NCBI GenBank assembly: GCA_023548195.1
Contig: JAJHZJ010000335.1
Coordinates: 3,031,020-3,095,019, forward strand
Direction: 5' to 3'
DNA length: 64,000 nucleotides
Source: Bettongia penicillata ogilbyi
Lineage: Eukaryota > Chordata > Mammalia > Diprotodontia > Potoroidae
Shown here piece after piece: positions 1 through 11,555 of the stretch (its first letter is position 1; each line of letters begins with the position of its first letter). The translations under genes were made by a program, and so were the position numbers. The notes beneath the pieces were generated by a model, which saw only the letters and a program-made list of their open reading frames with translations, was not told where the DNA came from and did not search any database.

Positions 1-1040
1 GTCAGGCAGAATTTTCATTTTTATCATACTGATTCAGCCTACCAATGAACAATGATTTTCTTCTCCAACTGTTAAGATTTGCCTTTATTTGTGTGAATAG
101 TGTTCTGTAATTATTTCATACAGCCTCTGGATTCATCTTAGCAAGTAGACTTCCAGGAATTTTACGCTGTTTGCAGTTACTTTAAATGAAATTTATCTTT
201 TTGTCTTTTCCTGATAGATTTTGTGGCTAATATAAAGAAATAAAGATAAAATAAATATAAAAATAAAATAAATAAATAAAGATGGTTTATGTGGGCTTAT
301 TTTTTTATCTCACTACTTTGGTAAAGTTGATTATTGCATTAATTAATTCTATAGAGTTCTCTAAGCATACCATCACTTCATTTTTAAAGAGTGGTTATTT
401 TCTTTCCTCATTAGTTATTCTTATTCCTTTAATTTATTTTTTTTCTTTTCTTTTTGCTAAAGATCATATTTCTAGTACACTTTTTAAAAATAGGTGCTGA
501 TCATGGATATTTTTGCTTCATCCCTCAAGTTATGAAAACCTTTTAGTTTGTCCACATTACAGATAATGCTTACTTTTAGTATTAAATAAATAATAACATG
601 TAATTTTAAGAGAGGCTCCATTAATTCCTATGCTTTCTAATATTTTTAGTTGAAATAGGCATTGTCTTTTGTCAAAAGCCTTTTCTGTATCTATTGATAT
701 AATCTTATGCTTTTTTTCTTTTTTATTGGCAAGGTCAATTGTGCTCATAATATCCATAATACTGAACCATCCCTGCATTTCTGGTGTATTCGAAGTCTAG
801 CTAATTCTCTAGATGTTTTTGTGTAATCCATCCCATGATCATCAAAAATTGATATTTTTATATACTTTTTACCTGTTTTAAAGCTTTTACTTCTGTTGCC
901 CAATCTTATTGTTGTTTGAGAACTACAAAATTTCCAAAATCATACAATAAAATATTAAATAGACATCCTTGCTTTATTTTGTATTTATTGGGAAAGTTTA
1001 TTCCCCATCCCTAATTGAATAAAATGTTTTCCCTTGATTT
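1..1040 (-). mobile_element. Old L1 LINE fragment, ORF2 reverse-transcriptase region
   Basis: On the minus strand, 557-778 encodes a stretch with the L1 reverse-transcriptase pattern ISIDTEKAFDK followed by [13 protein letters not shown], typical of RT palm/finger motifs of L1 ORF2. The surrounding AT-rich sequence reads like antisense L1 ORF2 and is broken by stops. The element leaves the window at the left edge, and a MAR1 SINE lies at its right side. No intact frame is left. Confidence 0.75.
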
Positions 1041-1044
1041 TCTT

Positions 1045-1291
1045 GTTAAGTCATTTTAGTTGTGTCCCACTCTTTGTGACCCCATTTGGGCTTTTCTTGG
1101 CAAAAATAATGAAGTTGTTTGCTATTTCATTTTCCATCTCATTTTGCAGGTGAGGAATTGAGGAAAATAGGATTAAATGAGTTCCCAGGATCACACAACT
1201 AGTAAGTATCTAGGGCCTATTTTGAACTCAAGACCAGTTTTCTTGACTTCAGACCCTCATCACTTTATCCACTGCACCTATATATCATTTT
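1045..1291 (-). mobile_element. MAR1-type CORE-SINE, antisense
   Basis: The reverse complement of the MAR1 tail is recognisable (GTCCCACTCTTTGTGACCCC, then CATCTCATTTTGCAGGTGAG). It is followed by antisense tRNA-related head motifs: CACACAACTAGTAAGTATCT, then TTTATCCACTGCACC. Diverged, with no function expected. Confidence 0.8.
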
Positions 1292-2530
1292 ATGAGAGGC
1301 TCCATTAATTCTGATGCACTTCTTTCAGTTAGACTATTTATAGCATTGAAAGAAGTTCTCACATCTATATTTTGTTGGCCTCACAAGTTAACACATTTTT
1401 GTAAACAAAGAGTTGTCAAAGTGCTTAATGTAGCCTACAATACTATAGATAGTGGTATTGAAAAAAACAATAAAATGTAATTAGGCAATATTAAAAAAAA
1501 TAAAAATAAAATAGAGCTTAGACACTGTCACCTAATGGACTCATATGATATTCATCTATAATTTTCCTAAACTTTATCTTTCTCTAAAAGATGTACTAGA
1601 ACTTCATTTATCCAATAAAAATGATCTAATAGGAAGCCTTTATTCACAATTTTTGAGAATGTGTGTAGTTTTGATAATAGTTATTCTCTAAGGGTTTGAT
1701 AGAATTCTTCTATGAATCTATGCAGATTGGGAAGGCTTTTTGTTTCAAATGTATTTTTTATTGTTTTTGCACTTTTTTCAGTTTATTTTTGTTCCCACCC
1801 CCCCTTTGATAGTTACTTTACAACTACTTATATTTATTTTTCTGAGATTGGTTTGATACAGTCTCTACTTGATCATGCTTGTTTTTGTATTTTATGCTTT
1901 CTAAGTTATTCTTCTATTTGGCCTGAAATATCATTTTTTTAGCATTTAATTGTATGTTGTAAAGTCTGATACTTCTTTTAAAATAATTCTCAACATTTTG
2001 TGATTATCATTTTTCACTTGTTATTAAGTTTATTTCATTATCGTCCATCGTTCAAATTAGATTAGGTGAAGGTTTCTAAATTTTATGTATATTTTCCAAG
2101 AACAAGCTTTTGTTCTATCATCCCGGCCTTTTCTAACTAGTTTCTCCAATATTTTCTTCCATTCTTATTTTATTTTGTTTATTTTACTTTTATACTGTTC
2201 CAAAACCAAAAGCGGGGCATTGAAATATTAGGTCACTATGTTACTATTGTCAATTTCCTCATGTAAGTTTAGCTATTTTTTCCTTCTTAATTTAGATACC
2301 ATGCATTTGAAGTATGTAAATTTATTATTAATATTGTTTTGTTTAATATAGTTGATTTCAGCAAAATGTAGCTGGTTTTGCACCTCTTTCTATGTCATGT
2401 TTTGTTTTATGTGATAGCATGATTCCAAATCAAGTTTTTTTATTGTGGTTTATTTTGAATTCACATTATGGAGAACAATTTTGTCTACACCTATATTTTT
2501 ATGTTTTTGATTTTGGCGGCTTTTGATAAT
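1292..2530. other. AT-rich intergenic sequence, probably decayed antisense L1
   Basis: No gene seen. Parts (for example 1700-2150) have the T-rich style of antisense L1 ORF2 with short phrases resembling it, but I cannot align them confidently. A short phrase at 1293-1311 (GAGAGGCTCCATTAATTC) repeats one at 612-630, which lies in the L1 RT fragment, so 1292 onward may also be L1-derived. Confidence 0.4.
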
Positions 2531-2539
2531 TACAATTGA

Positions 2540-2800
2540 AATAACATTTATGTAGAATTACTATGTACCAGGCACTATGCTAAGTGTTTTCTGACTTTAT
2601 TGCATTTTATCCTCACAAGAATCTTGAGGAAATGGTTCTTTTATTAACCCCACTTTATAGATGTGGAAATTAAGACAAAAATGAGTTAAATGCCTTGCCC
2701 AGGGCCCCTCAACTATTAAGTATCTGAGGTCAAATTTGTACTCACATCTTTCTGACTCTAGGCCTGGCACTATATTCAGTGTGCCGCCTAGTTTTCCCTA
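2540..2800 (-). mobile_element. CORE-SINE (MIR/MON1-like), antisense
   Basis: Antisense CORE-SINE landmarks occur in order: CTATGTACCAGGCACTATGC, CCCCACTTTATAGATGTGG, TGCCTTGCCCAGGGCC, then CTGACTCTAGGCCTGGCAC and GTGCCGCCTAG. The near full-length order supports one ancient insertion. Confidence 0.8.
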
Positions 2801-4689
2801 TGATAAGTAATGTTTAAAAATCAAATTAATTTTTTTGACTTTTCGTTTACATTAAGTTGTTTTATCTACTCATATTTGAAGCTGTAAGAGTTAACCTTAA
2901 CTCCTCTATTTGTCTATTTTTTCTAATTAATATTTTATCTTTACCTTTTGTTTATAGACTTTTTTTTTTGCTTTTTCAATTAAATTCAGTCTACTTTAAG
3001 GTACCTATCATCCTTCTGTCTTTCTGTTCTGGTTTGTAGACCTTGTGTTTTGTTTCTATTTTGCTCCTGTGGTCTTTACTCAGAAATAACTCAATCCCAT
3101 CTACATCACCTAATTATCCTACTTGATAGTCCTTTCACTATTGGCACCTGGCCCAACCCAGACTACTTACCACTGCTTAATCCCACTCAGATCCTTTCAC
3201 TGCCCTTTTTGTATGTAAGCATCTATCTCATCCCCATTAAGCTGCAGATTCACCAGGAACCCTGCTGATTCTATTGGCTTTACAGTAAACTGTCCCTTGA
3301 CTGGCAGAAGGATTGAGTGCTTTAATTCATTCCAGTCAATCTTACCCTGTACACAGATATTTTTGCATTCCCAGCACCTGCTGCAAAATGGTAATTTGCA
3401 CAACCCGCCCCCACACACACACATACCTCAGAACTCACCTCCCCAACCTGTGAAAGGAAGGTGGGAGTAGCTAAGGGGTCTGGATCCCTGGGCACTCTGT
3501 AACCTTCCCAGAAATGTTAGAAGTATCATCCAAATTCAGCACATCCTACCCACCGAATCCTACTCAAACCCCTTCCCTGCTCCCCCTACAAATTCTGCAA
3601 ACAGCATCTGCAACCGTGAGGAGAGTGAAAATGTGGATGGTCAGGGAGTAAGGGGTAAGAAGCTAGCCAGTCTCTGGACTTGGTAAACTAGCACTTTAAG
3701 TTCTAGTTTTAACATGTTAATGATGAGATGCTGATTCTCTGTGTAAAGTAGTTTGGAAATGCATTCAACAAAACTAACGTCACTTGATTGCTAATCGGTT
3801 TGTTTTAAGCTTCAGATTTGTGAGCTTTGGTATTGGTTATGTCAAACAACTTCTCATAACTTGCTTGGTATTAAAGTAGAAATGAGAGAAACTAAAGCCA
3901 GTGGAAACAATGCTTCCCTGCTAACTCTGTCACCATGATTTGTAACTGCCATTTAGAAAACTGGGCAATTTCACCTTAGCCTAGAGGTAAGAGGAAATTG
4001 TAGCTAAAACAATTTGGCTTTCACCTCTGAAAATTAAGATGTTTTGGTTATTTTTATGCTAAAACCTAAAACTGGTAATTAATTACTGTATGTGTGAAAA
4101 GGAGCGAAAGAGGGGAAAGCCTGTCCAGATTGATTCTGCCCATTCGAAGCAGTCCTCGGGATAGTCAAAAGGCACAGCCCACAGCCGTTCTAAGGGTAGA
4201 TTGGGTGGATAGGAAGCCCCTTCGCTGGGGGTCCCTGTAGATTCTCCTGATTTTGTAAACTCGCCAAAGAACTTGTTTGGGTTATGGGATTCCTAATCAA
4301 TTAACTTGGCTTCCTGAGAATTTGCAAACATGTAAAAATGATCTTTAACAATTGGTCTATAAACCAGGCAGGAGAAATTTAAATTTGAGATGTAAGTTCT
4401 GGTAAATTTTTTTCTAAGCTGTGATTAAATAAAACATTTAGAAAACTTTACCGACTCAGTTACCAATTTTCCCCAGGCCTGTTTTATGTCTGTTTCTATA
4501 CCATCAATTCTTCTTTTATAAAATCTATTTCAACTTGTGTACTTTTGAATTATTTCTTCTTTATTATTCTTGTCCTTGGTTATTATATTTGTTTATTTTT
4601 CTTAATACCTATTGTTTTCAGTGAAATAAATTTTGGAATTGTCCCTTTGCCTCATGCAATTTATCTCCTCTTTCAGCTACATGTTTTTC
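2801..4689. other. Intergenic, no gene recognised
   Basis: Mixed AT-rich and moderately GC-rich sequence. Around 3100-3300 and 4090-4250 it is less AT-rich than its surroundings, but I find no long frame with recognisable protein, no terminal repeats and no family match by eye. It may contain an old LTR or be unique sequence. Confidence 0.4.
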
Positions 4690-4990
4690 AGTTCCTGGCT
4701 TCTTCCTTCAAGAAAGCTGAAAAGCAATCACCTCTTGACAGCCTTCATGCTCTCCACAGTTCCTATTACCTCCCCTCTATTACTTTACATGTAATGTGTG
4801 TGTGTGCAAATATACATGTAGATATACAGTTCTATGTATGTTCTTATTATTTTCCAGTTAGAATATGAGTTTCTTGAAGGAAGGTGATGTCTTTTTTTTG
4901 CTTCTTTTATTTGTATCCCTAGTGTTTAACCCAATTCTCGGCATTTACTAAATGCTTTATTAATGTTTATTGATTGATGGATTGATGTCA
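4690..4990 (+). mobile_element. L2 LINE 3' end
   Basis: Landmarks of the L2 3' end in order: CTTCAAGAAAGCTGAAAAGC, a degraded spacer, GAGTTTCTTGAAGGAAGGTG, TTTGTATCCCTAGTG, then AATGCTTTATTAATGTTTAT and a short (TTGA)n-like tail. 5'-truncated, as usual for L2. Confidence 0.65.
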
Positions 4991-5194
4991 GATGACAGAA
5001 TTAGTACAAAACAAAATGATTTTCTGAACTGATATATTGTTACAAAGTAGAAACACCTATTTCCCCCCATTAACTTTGACTATGTTTACCTGTGTACACA
5101 GTATAAATTGCTGATCATGGAGTTCGTAATTGGAGAAACACATGGGAATAGATTTGGCCAAGGCAATTTATAATAATTTATTTAGCATTTATGT

Positions 5195-5480
5195 GATTGT
5201 TTATCCTTCATTCTCCAAGAGGATTTGACATCCCAAGGATGTCTGGACTTCCCAATAGAGCTGTGCAGAGTCATTAGCCTCACTGTCTTCTCCAAAGTCA
5301 TCAAAGTCCGGTAACCAGACAGAGGCCAAGACAATCCGTGATCCCTCAGGATGCAATGGGTGACCTAGGTCTTCCTAAATTAGGTCTTGCACAGGTCTCA
5401 GTTTGTCTAATGCCATGGCTATTCAATAAGTAAGGGTTAGGTAAGAAATGACACAAAAGGTAGCTGAATTTTCCATCACA
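5195..5480 (-). mobile_element. RTE-tailed SINE (WSINE1-like), antisense
   Basis: The reverse of the RTE-type 3' end (CCTTCATTCTCCAAGAGGA) is followed by the SINE body (GAGCTGTGCAGAGTCATTAG, CCGGTAACCAGACAG, CCCTCAGGATGCAATGG) and the conserved far end (CACAGGTCTCAGTTTGTC, then TAAGGGTTAGGTAAGAAA). The same body recurs at 13598-13835 and, in part, in the plus-strand SINE at 28362. The family name is from memory. Confidence 0.65.
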
Positions 5481-5699
5481 GAGGTATTGATCTAGGAGGA
5501 TGAGATCTTTGAAGTAGAATTTCTGGTGGGAACAGAAAAAAAGTGCTATTTAAACTTGTTCAATGCGATCAGAATTAAACAATGAACCACAGAGATTCAG
5601 GATGGGGCTATTATTGACTATTCAAAGAAAACTGGCACGATTAAGGTTTACAAGACATAGCCAAGTATCTCCATGTAAAACACAGTGTGCTTTTTAAGA

Positions 5700-6065
5700 G
5701 CCTGTTTTTCCAGAGTTAATAAATAGAAATATAATAAATAATAAGTTTAAATAATTATATTTATAATACATATATACAATGTATAAAATTATATTTATAT
5801 TATATAATAATTGTTATATAGCATATATAACAATTTTATGTAAATCTTAAAAATAGATAATAAAATAAAAAAGAAATAAAAAATGAAAGCTGCACAGGGC
5901 AAAAAGCAAATTGTCTCAGTCTTTAAAAAAATAAGAACAATAAGATGGAAGGAGAAAGGGGAGTAAGAGGAGGAGAGGAAGGAAAATAAGAAATGAAGAA
6001 GATAAGGAAGAAGAAGAGAAAGGAGGAGGAGGAGAAGAGGAGAAAAAGGAGGAGAAGGATAACTT
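5700..6065. repeat. AT-rich tract followed by a purine-rich (GGA/GAA) tract
   Basis: 5720-5830 is nearly pure A/T with TATAAT-like repeats. 5935-6062 is almost pure purine on the plus strand with GGAGGA and GAAGAA units. The apparent proline/leucine-rich frame on the opposite strand comes from this tract and is not a gene. Confidence 0.8.
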
Positions 6066-6824
6066 TTATTATGTTCAGTGCTTATTTTGCTCTCTACAAG
6101 TTGGGACACTTTTTTATGTTTCTCTGAATTCATCTTATCCTAATTGTGATCACTACTACCTAATCCTAGACAGAATTTAGCCGCTAACTGTAATCAGATG
6201 AACTTTTGGCCACAAGCTAGACTTATACCAACAGATTTACTAAAAACCCCTCTTGGGACCATTAAATCTGTTCTATTAAAAATAAGAGTTAAAATAGTTG
6301 AACTGCATTGGCATACCTTCCTAATAGGGCCGATTGCTAATCCTCAGAAGAGATAAGAGGTCAATGTATTACCCAGTCTCTACACTGAATGCAGTTCACA
6401 TTAAATCTCCTATTACAGTGAGAAAAGAATTGAAAATGATAGGTTGTAAAGTTTCCTTGGTAGAACCATTTGCAGAAACAAGTGTCTCCAACCTTTAGCT
6501 TTGTTTTCCTTGTCTCTACTCCTGGTTGAAGAGTAATGTTAAAGGAAGGAATCTGCATGGAAAATATTAAAGGAATATCTCCCAGTTGAACTTGGGCAGT
6601 AGAGAAATACCATCTGAGGAGCTGCCTTCAAGAGGCAATGTCTAATTCAAGAACATTTAAGCTACTGCTGTTTCCATGAAACCTGTAAGCCTGATTTTAA
6701 AAACTTTTCTTTTCAGTTTTAAATACACATTTTGTATAATCAGAGTTAAACCTGGTTATTTTTCAAATCTTATGCATTGTGAGTATTTTTTCCTAAAATT
6801 TCTTGATGGGAAAGATATTGTTAG

Positions 6825-6955
6825 AAGGAGAGGCAGAGACACAGAAACACACAGAGACACAAATACACAGGCACAGAGAGAGAGACAGAGAGACATGGAG
6901 ACCCACAGATAGAGATAGAGAGAGGAGGGGGGAGAGGGAGAAAGAGAAGATGTGA
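6825..6955. repeat. Imperfect (ACAGAG)/(GA) microsatellite
   Basis: Runs of AGAGACACAG, CACAGAGAGAGAGACAG and GGGGGGAGAGGGAGAAAGAG form a degenerate purine-rich simple repeat. Confidence 0.85.
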
Positions 6956-7089
6956 GTGTGGGCTATGGGACTGATAATTCTTTTTTGGTGTTCTGAAATA
7001 TATTTAATCTTAAATCTCTGTCTCTGACTGTTCTAAATGTAGTAGTGAAGGTGCTGAACACATTGGGAGAGTGCATATCCAGTAGAAAC

Positions 7090-7270
7090 TGGTGGACAAA
7101 ATGAGATATTGAATCAAATGACCTAGGTTCAAATTTAGCCTCAGATACTTACCAGCTATGTAACCCTGGACAAGGCACTACCAGTGATTTAGTTGCTCCC
7201 TATCAAAGATGAGAGTTTTGGAGCTGATCATCTCTAAGGTCATTTCTACCTCAAAATCCTATAATTCCAT
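7090..7270 (+). mobile_element. MIR-like SINE
   Basis: CORE motifs in order: TCAAATTTAGCCTCAGATAC, CAGCTATGTAACCCTGGACA, then TCTCTAAGGTCATTTCTACC and AAAATCCTATAATTCC at the 3' end. Confidence 0.75.
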
Positions 7271-7337
7271 CTCCCCAAAACATGATCCCAAAATTTTCAG
7301 TATATTCTATTCATTTATATTCTCTCCTTGAATATGA

Positions 7338-7392
7338 TGTCTGTATGTGTGTGTCTCTGTGTGCGTGTCTGTCTGTGTGTGTGTGTGTTCAA
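7338..7392. repeat. (TG)n microsatellite with CTG interruptions
   Basis: GTATGTGTGTGTCTCTGTGTGCGTGTCTG followed by a pure TG run. Confidence 0.85.
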
Positions 7393-7739
7393 TTTCATCA
7401 ACACGATTTTATGATGTCTGTGGTTACAGTTTCATATACCCATTGTTTGGAAGAAAAAACAATAAAAAGTCATTTACATTTTAAAAAGATACATTTGGAA
7501 AGAACTAATGATTTATAACAGTGCACAGTGAGTTATTCTCAAACTAATGCATTGTTTCAGGGATTTAACTAAGCAACTCCCTCATCCCCATCAAAAATGA
7601 AATAAATAGTCATCTGTCAGTATTTTTTATTACCAAGATGAGACTATCCACAAACTACAAGTGAAGTTTATATGAGCATCAGCATCTCTATTCTATTCTG
7701 TTCTGGACTAATATGTAAGTGTGTGAGAAACATTATAAG

Positions 7740-7860
7740 GTTTCAAAAGGATTCTCTGTACAATAACAGTATAAAGTAGGTGCTGTATAATGTTTCCTAT
7801 TTTACAGATTAGGAAATAGAGGCTTGGGTACTTTAAATAACTTTTATAAGTTTAATCTCT
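7740..7860 (-). mobile_element. MIR-like SINE fragment, antisense
   Basis: Antisense MIR landmarks: GTAGGTGCTGTATAATG and TTTTACAGATTAGGAAATAG, then GGCTTGGGTACTTTAAATAA. Short and diverged. Confidence 0.5.
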
Positions 7861-8404
7861 GAATTTTATTGTAATCCTCATTTCATGATTCCAAGATCAG
7901 AAATCTATTATACTTCTAAAAAAATATTTTCCAATATAATCAACCTAACTAGAAAACATAGGGATCAAAGCAGAAATGGGGGAAACTCAAACCAAAAACA
8001 ACAAAAAAAATACATCAAAAAAGTAGGTTTCCACTCCTTAGTCCAGCTGCACTAGAGAGATGGTGGTTTGTATACCAGCATTGTACTAAATGTTGTTTAC
8101 CGTTATTAGTACTGAGTATTATTGAGGTCAATGGCTCTACTTCTGTGACTTTAGGCAAACTACCTAATCCTTCCAAATCTATTGTTTTGCTTGACAGATG
8201 ATTGTGCTGGGTTACACCCATATTTTCTACCACATAAAATACTTATTGTCAAGACTTGATTTGTTAACTTCAATCCTTTTCTCATATTTAAGATATTATT
8301 GTTTATCAGCAAATGCAAAACCCATGGACACACATATTAATTTAATATACCTAATTATAAAAAGAAATTAGGAATGAAACTTAAATAGACCTTTAATAAT
8401 CCCA

Positions 8405-8505
8405 AATGACTATTGATATTTATGTATGTATGTATATATGTATACATACAAATGTATATATGTATATGTGTATTCATATGAATGTATATATGTATATTCA
8501 ACTCC
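8405..8505. repeat. (TATG)/(TATA) microsatellite
   Basis: TATTTATGTATGTATGTATA is followed by degenerate ATGTATAC and TGTATATA units, ending in ATGTATATTC. Confidence 0.85.
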
Positions 8506-8534
8506 CATGAATCTCCATGATATTGAATCTTGGG

Positions 8535-8577
8535 GGTGGCCTTGTGGCTAACTGTCACAGGTTCCCCACCCCTGATT
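8535..8577. mobile_element. Possible hAT-type terminal fragment
   Basis: GTGGCCTTGTGGCTAACTG followed by CAGGTTCCCCACCCCTG resembles the terminus of short non-autonomous hAT elements whose ends read CAGGGGTGGGGAACC. The partner end is not visible here. The better preserved candidate in this window is at 44360-44545. Confidence 0.35.
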
Positions 8578-8589
8578 GTAGACCCTGTG

Positions 8590-8720
8590 GATATTATCTT
8601 CCCTGATTTTGGCTAAGATGACTAAGGCTCAGATATCATGAGGTTTGTCCAGGATCACACAGTAATTAATAGCGCTAGAATTCAAATCTAGTTCTTACCT
8701 GACTCCAAATGACATACCAA
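8590..8720 (-). mobile_element. MIR-like SINE fragment, antisense
   Basis: GTCCAGGATCACACAGTAAT, CTAGAATTCAAATCTAGTTC and CTTACCTGACTCCAAATG are antisense MIR core motifs. Confidence 0.7.
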
Positions 8721-8869
8721 AAACATTTCTTCATGCTCAGAGTGTATTTGTAGACTTTGGATACTGAAAAATACTTAGTGTCCTCATGGAGTGCTGAAGT
8801 TAGTCATTGGGATTTAGGTGTTTGCCTACATTATGAATAAATAGAACTAAGATTAGGTATGGATGGATC

Positions 8870-9065
8870 AAAGAGTTAGAACTAAAAAGGTACCTTAAGT
8901 AACATTAGTCCTACTCTTCTCATTTTATGGATGAGGAAACCGATGGACAGTGAGGACAAGTGACTTACTCTGGGTCATTCAGGTAGTAAGTGGATACACA
9001 AGGTAGGATTTGAACCCAGATCTTACTCAAAGTCCAGTGTTTTAGTGACTATATCATGCTGTCCT
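8870..9065 (-). mobile_element. MIR-like SINE, antisense
   Basis: CTCATTTTATGGATGAGGAA, GACAAGTGACTTACTCTGGG and GATTTGAACCCAGATCTTAC, then CTATATCATGCTGTCC, give the antisense MIR order. Confidence 0.8.
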
Positions 9066-9104
9066 TAAGGGCCCATTTAGGCACCTGAATGTACATAAAA
9101 TTGC

Positions 9105-9600
9105 TTACCTTAAAGAATCTAAGGGTTGGCAGTAAAGTCAGAGGTCATCCTGTCCAATGCCTAAAGGATCAAAAATCCTGTCTGCAACCTAACTGAGAAA
9201 GGGTCATCCGTGGTAGTGAGTGGGTATTTCACTATTCATAATGCAAGTCACTGCACTTTCATGTTGCTTTAATTATTAGGAAAGTCACCTTTATAAATCC
9301 AGATATACATCTTTGCAATTGCCATCTCTTGCTCCTTATTTTGTCTGTCAAGCAGACTATCTCTTACCCCAACCATATATTAACCGTTCAAGTAACTGAA
9401 GATGCACTATCCTCCCATCTTATTCCACACTACCAGATCCCACTTTCTCTTATTCACGTTGAAAAATGAATACTTTCAAGCAGTATTCATATGATATCAT
9501 CTCTAACAGTTCTTCAACAGTCTTGCCATCCTCTTTGAACATCCTCCATTTTATCAATGTCCTCCCTACAATGTGGCATACAACCACATGTCTTCTTGTT
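9105..9600 (-). mobile_element. CR1/L3 LINE 3' region, antisense
   Basis: A long, well ordered match to the antisense CR1/L3 3' region: GTCCAATGCC, GGTCATCCG, GGTATTTCACTATTC, AATTATTAGGAAAGTCACCT, GCCATCTCTTGCTCC, a middle section, then CTTTGAACATCCTCCATTTT, CAATGTCCTCCCTACAATG and TGG. Ancient and non-coding now. One of the longer old-LINE relics here. Confidence 0.7.
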
Positions 9601-11190
9601 GGGGAAAAATCAACCAGAATATTAGCTATCTAATTTTATAATTATGCTTCTCAATGAAGTCTAAGGGTGTGAGGTGTTTTGTTGCTGTATTTTGCCTATT
9701 GTTATATAATTTAAATCCCTTATATCTTTCACATATAAACAGTTGCTTACCAATGATGAGAGATGTTTGCTTTTCCATGTTCCTCTTCTCTCTCATCTGT
9801 CCTCTCTTCATAGACATCGGGGGTCCCTTGCATCATAGAGATTATTCTTCTGTAAATTGTAACAAATTCACAGGTAATTAGATGTGTTGTCAGAAAAATC
9901 ACATCCAAGAAATTCAATGAAGCAAACTAAGGTCCAAATTCAGTAAATTTGGGGGCACAACACTTGAAATGGTTGAGGATTTTGGCATACTTGGGACACA
10001 ACATGGACTGGAAATTTTCATTGATAATTAGCAACAGAGATAAAAAAGACTGGAAACCAAAGTAAATTTAGTGGCACAGCAACATCATCCCCCGAAATAT
10101 GCTTATTATTGCAATGTTTATTTTTTGTTTTTAAAAATTTAAGGGAGGTGGGAGGAGAGTATGAGTATTGAAAAAGAAAATAAAGGAAAATGGGTCATTG
10201 AATGATTTCAGAATGAACAAAAGAGAACTGAAAGATGAAAAAGAAATACAGAAAAGCAGGAAGTCTTTGAAGGTTAAACACTGAATTAAGGAAAGAAATT
10301 TTTAAAATAATTAAATAAAGTTAAATGTTTGAATTACATACTCAAAAGGTAAAGTAAGCAGTATGTAATTTGGTTGGTTATTTTTATGTACAATCCTTTT
10401 CTGGTTCTTATTTGAATGTGGAAATTTTCATGTTATTTGGTGTTTGTTAAATGTGTAAACACAAATCAAACAATTTTGTGGTAATTAGATTTGGAGTTGC
10501 AAGGCATATTAGTGATTTTCTGGTTCAACTCTCTTGTAGAGAAGTAAAATGAGTATAAAAACAGTTGAGAAACCATCTCTAAGTCATAAAGTTAATAAAC
10601 ATTAAGACTTAAATTCAAGCTGAGGTTAACTGAATTCCAAACCAGTGCAGATTCTTATTTTCCTGGTTACCTCCTATACCTTTCTTTTTGATCTCTGATG
10701 ACAGATATATGATCAATAAGTTTAAAATAATTCTGCTTATACTCATTGTAGGAAAATTTTTTCAAGAACTATAACTATCAGAAAATTTAGTGTTTTACCT
10801 GCATAGGTAGTATATTATTCTTCAATGGAGATTTTCAGAAAAAACAATTGCTTGCTCCTTATGAGATTCTATTTAGGATACAGATATTCTTGGTTTCTTA
10901 GAATTATCTTTAACAAATGATCTCCACAAGTTCAAGGTGGGGTGAACCTGGAAAGAAAACAGTCCATGTGAAAAACTAAAAAGATGTTAGGGTTATGGTG
11001 GACTTCAAATTTGATATGTGTCATCACTATGTAGGGCAACTGAGAAAGAAAAGCAATTTTGGTTTTAAGTATGGACACATGATCTAGAATTAGCAGGTCA
11101 TTGCTTTAAGAAATTTATGGAGTCAAAGAACGATCTCATGGGGGAAAAAAAAGGCTGCACATGAAATAAGGTGAATACTATGATTATCTG
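9601..11190. other. Intergenic, no gene; one antisense MIR-like fragment at 10490-10650
   Basis: Mostly AT-rich unique sequence. 10490-10650 carries weak antisense MIR motifs (GGCATATTAGTGATTTTCTG, then TTAAATTCAAGCTGAGGTTA). Nothing else recognised. Confidence 0.45.
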
Positions 11191-11194
11191 CCAC

Positions 11195-11380
11195 TGTCTC
11201 TGTCTGTGTGTCTGTGTCTGTGCCTGTCTCTGTCTCTCTGTCTCTCCCTCCTTCCCTCCCTCCCTCCAATTGTCTCTCTCTCTCTGTCTCTCTTTCTGTC
11301 TTCATCTCTCTGTCTATATCTTAGTCTCTCTCTCTCTCTGTCTCTCTCTCTGTCTCTGTCTCTCTGTCTCTGTCTCTCTG

Positions 11381-11446
<66 letters not shown>

Positions 11447-11458
11447 TCTCTCTGTCAC
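11195..11458. repeat. Long pyrimidine (TCTCTG)n microsatellite
   Basis: About 260 bases of TCTCTG, TCTCTCTG and TCTG units with a CCTTCCCTCCCTCCCTCC insert near 11250. The plus-strand serine/leucine/cysteine-rich frames crossing it are low-complexity artefacts. Confidence 0.95.
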
Positions 11459-11461
11459 AAC

Positions 11462-11555
11462 CGAAGTGAAGTGACTTGCCCAGGATTACACAGTTATTCA
11501 GATCCTCCTGACTCCAGGGCTGATGCTCTATTTATTATATACCATCTAACTACAC
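11462..11555 (-). mobile_element. MIR-like SINE fragment, antisense, abutting the microsatellite
   Basis: AAGTGACTTGCCCAGGATTA, TCAGATCCTCCTGACTCCAG and GGCTGATGCTC are antisense CORE-SINE motifs. The microsatellite sits where the poly-purine part of the SINE would be. Confidence 0.75.

Noticed and set aside
4545..4868. 107-codon hydrophobic plus-strand frame
   Set aside because: Hydrophobicity follows from T-rich DNA. The right half overlaps an L2 3' end, and there is no family signature.
8355..8558. His/Ile/Tyr-rich minus-strand frame
   Set aside because: Translation of a (TATG) microsatellite.
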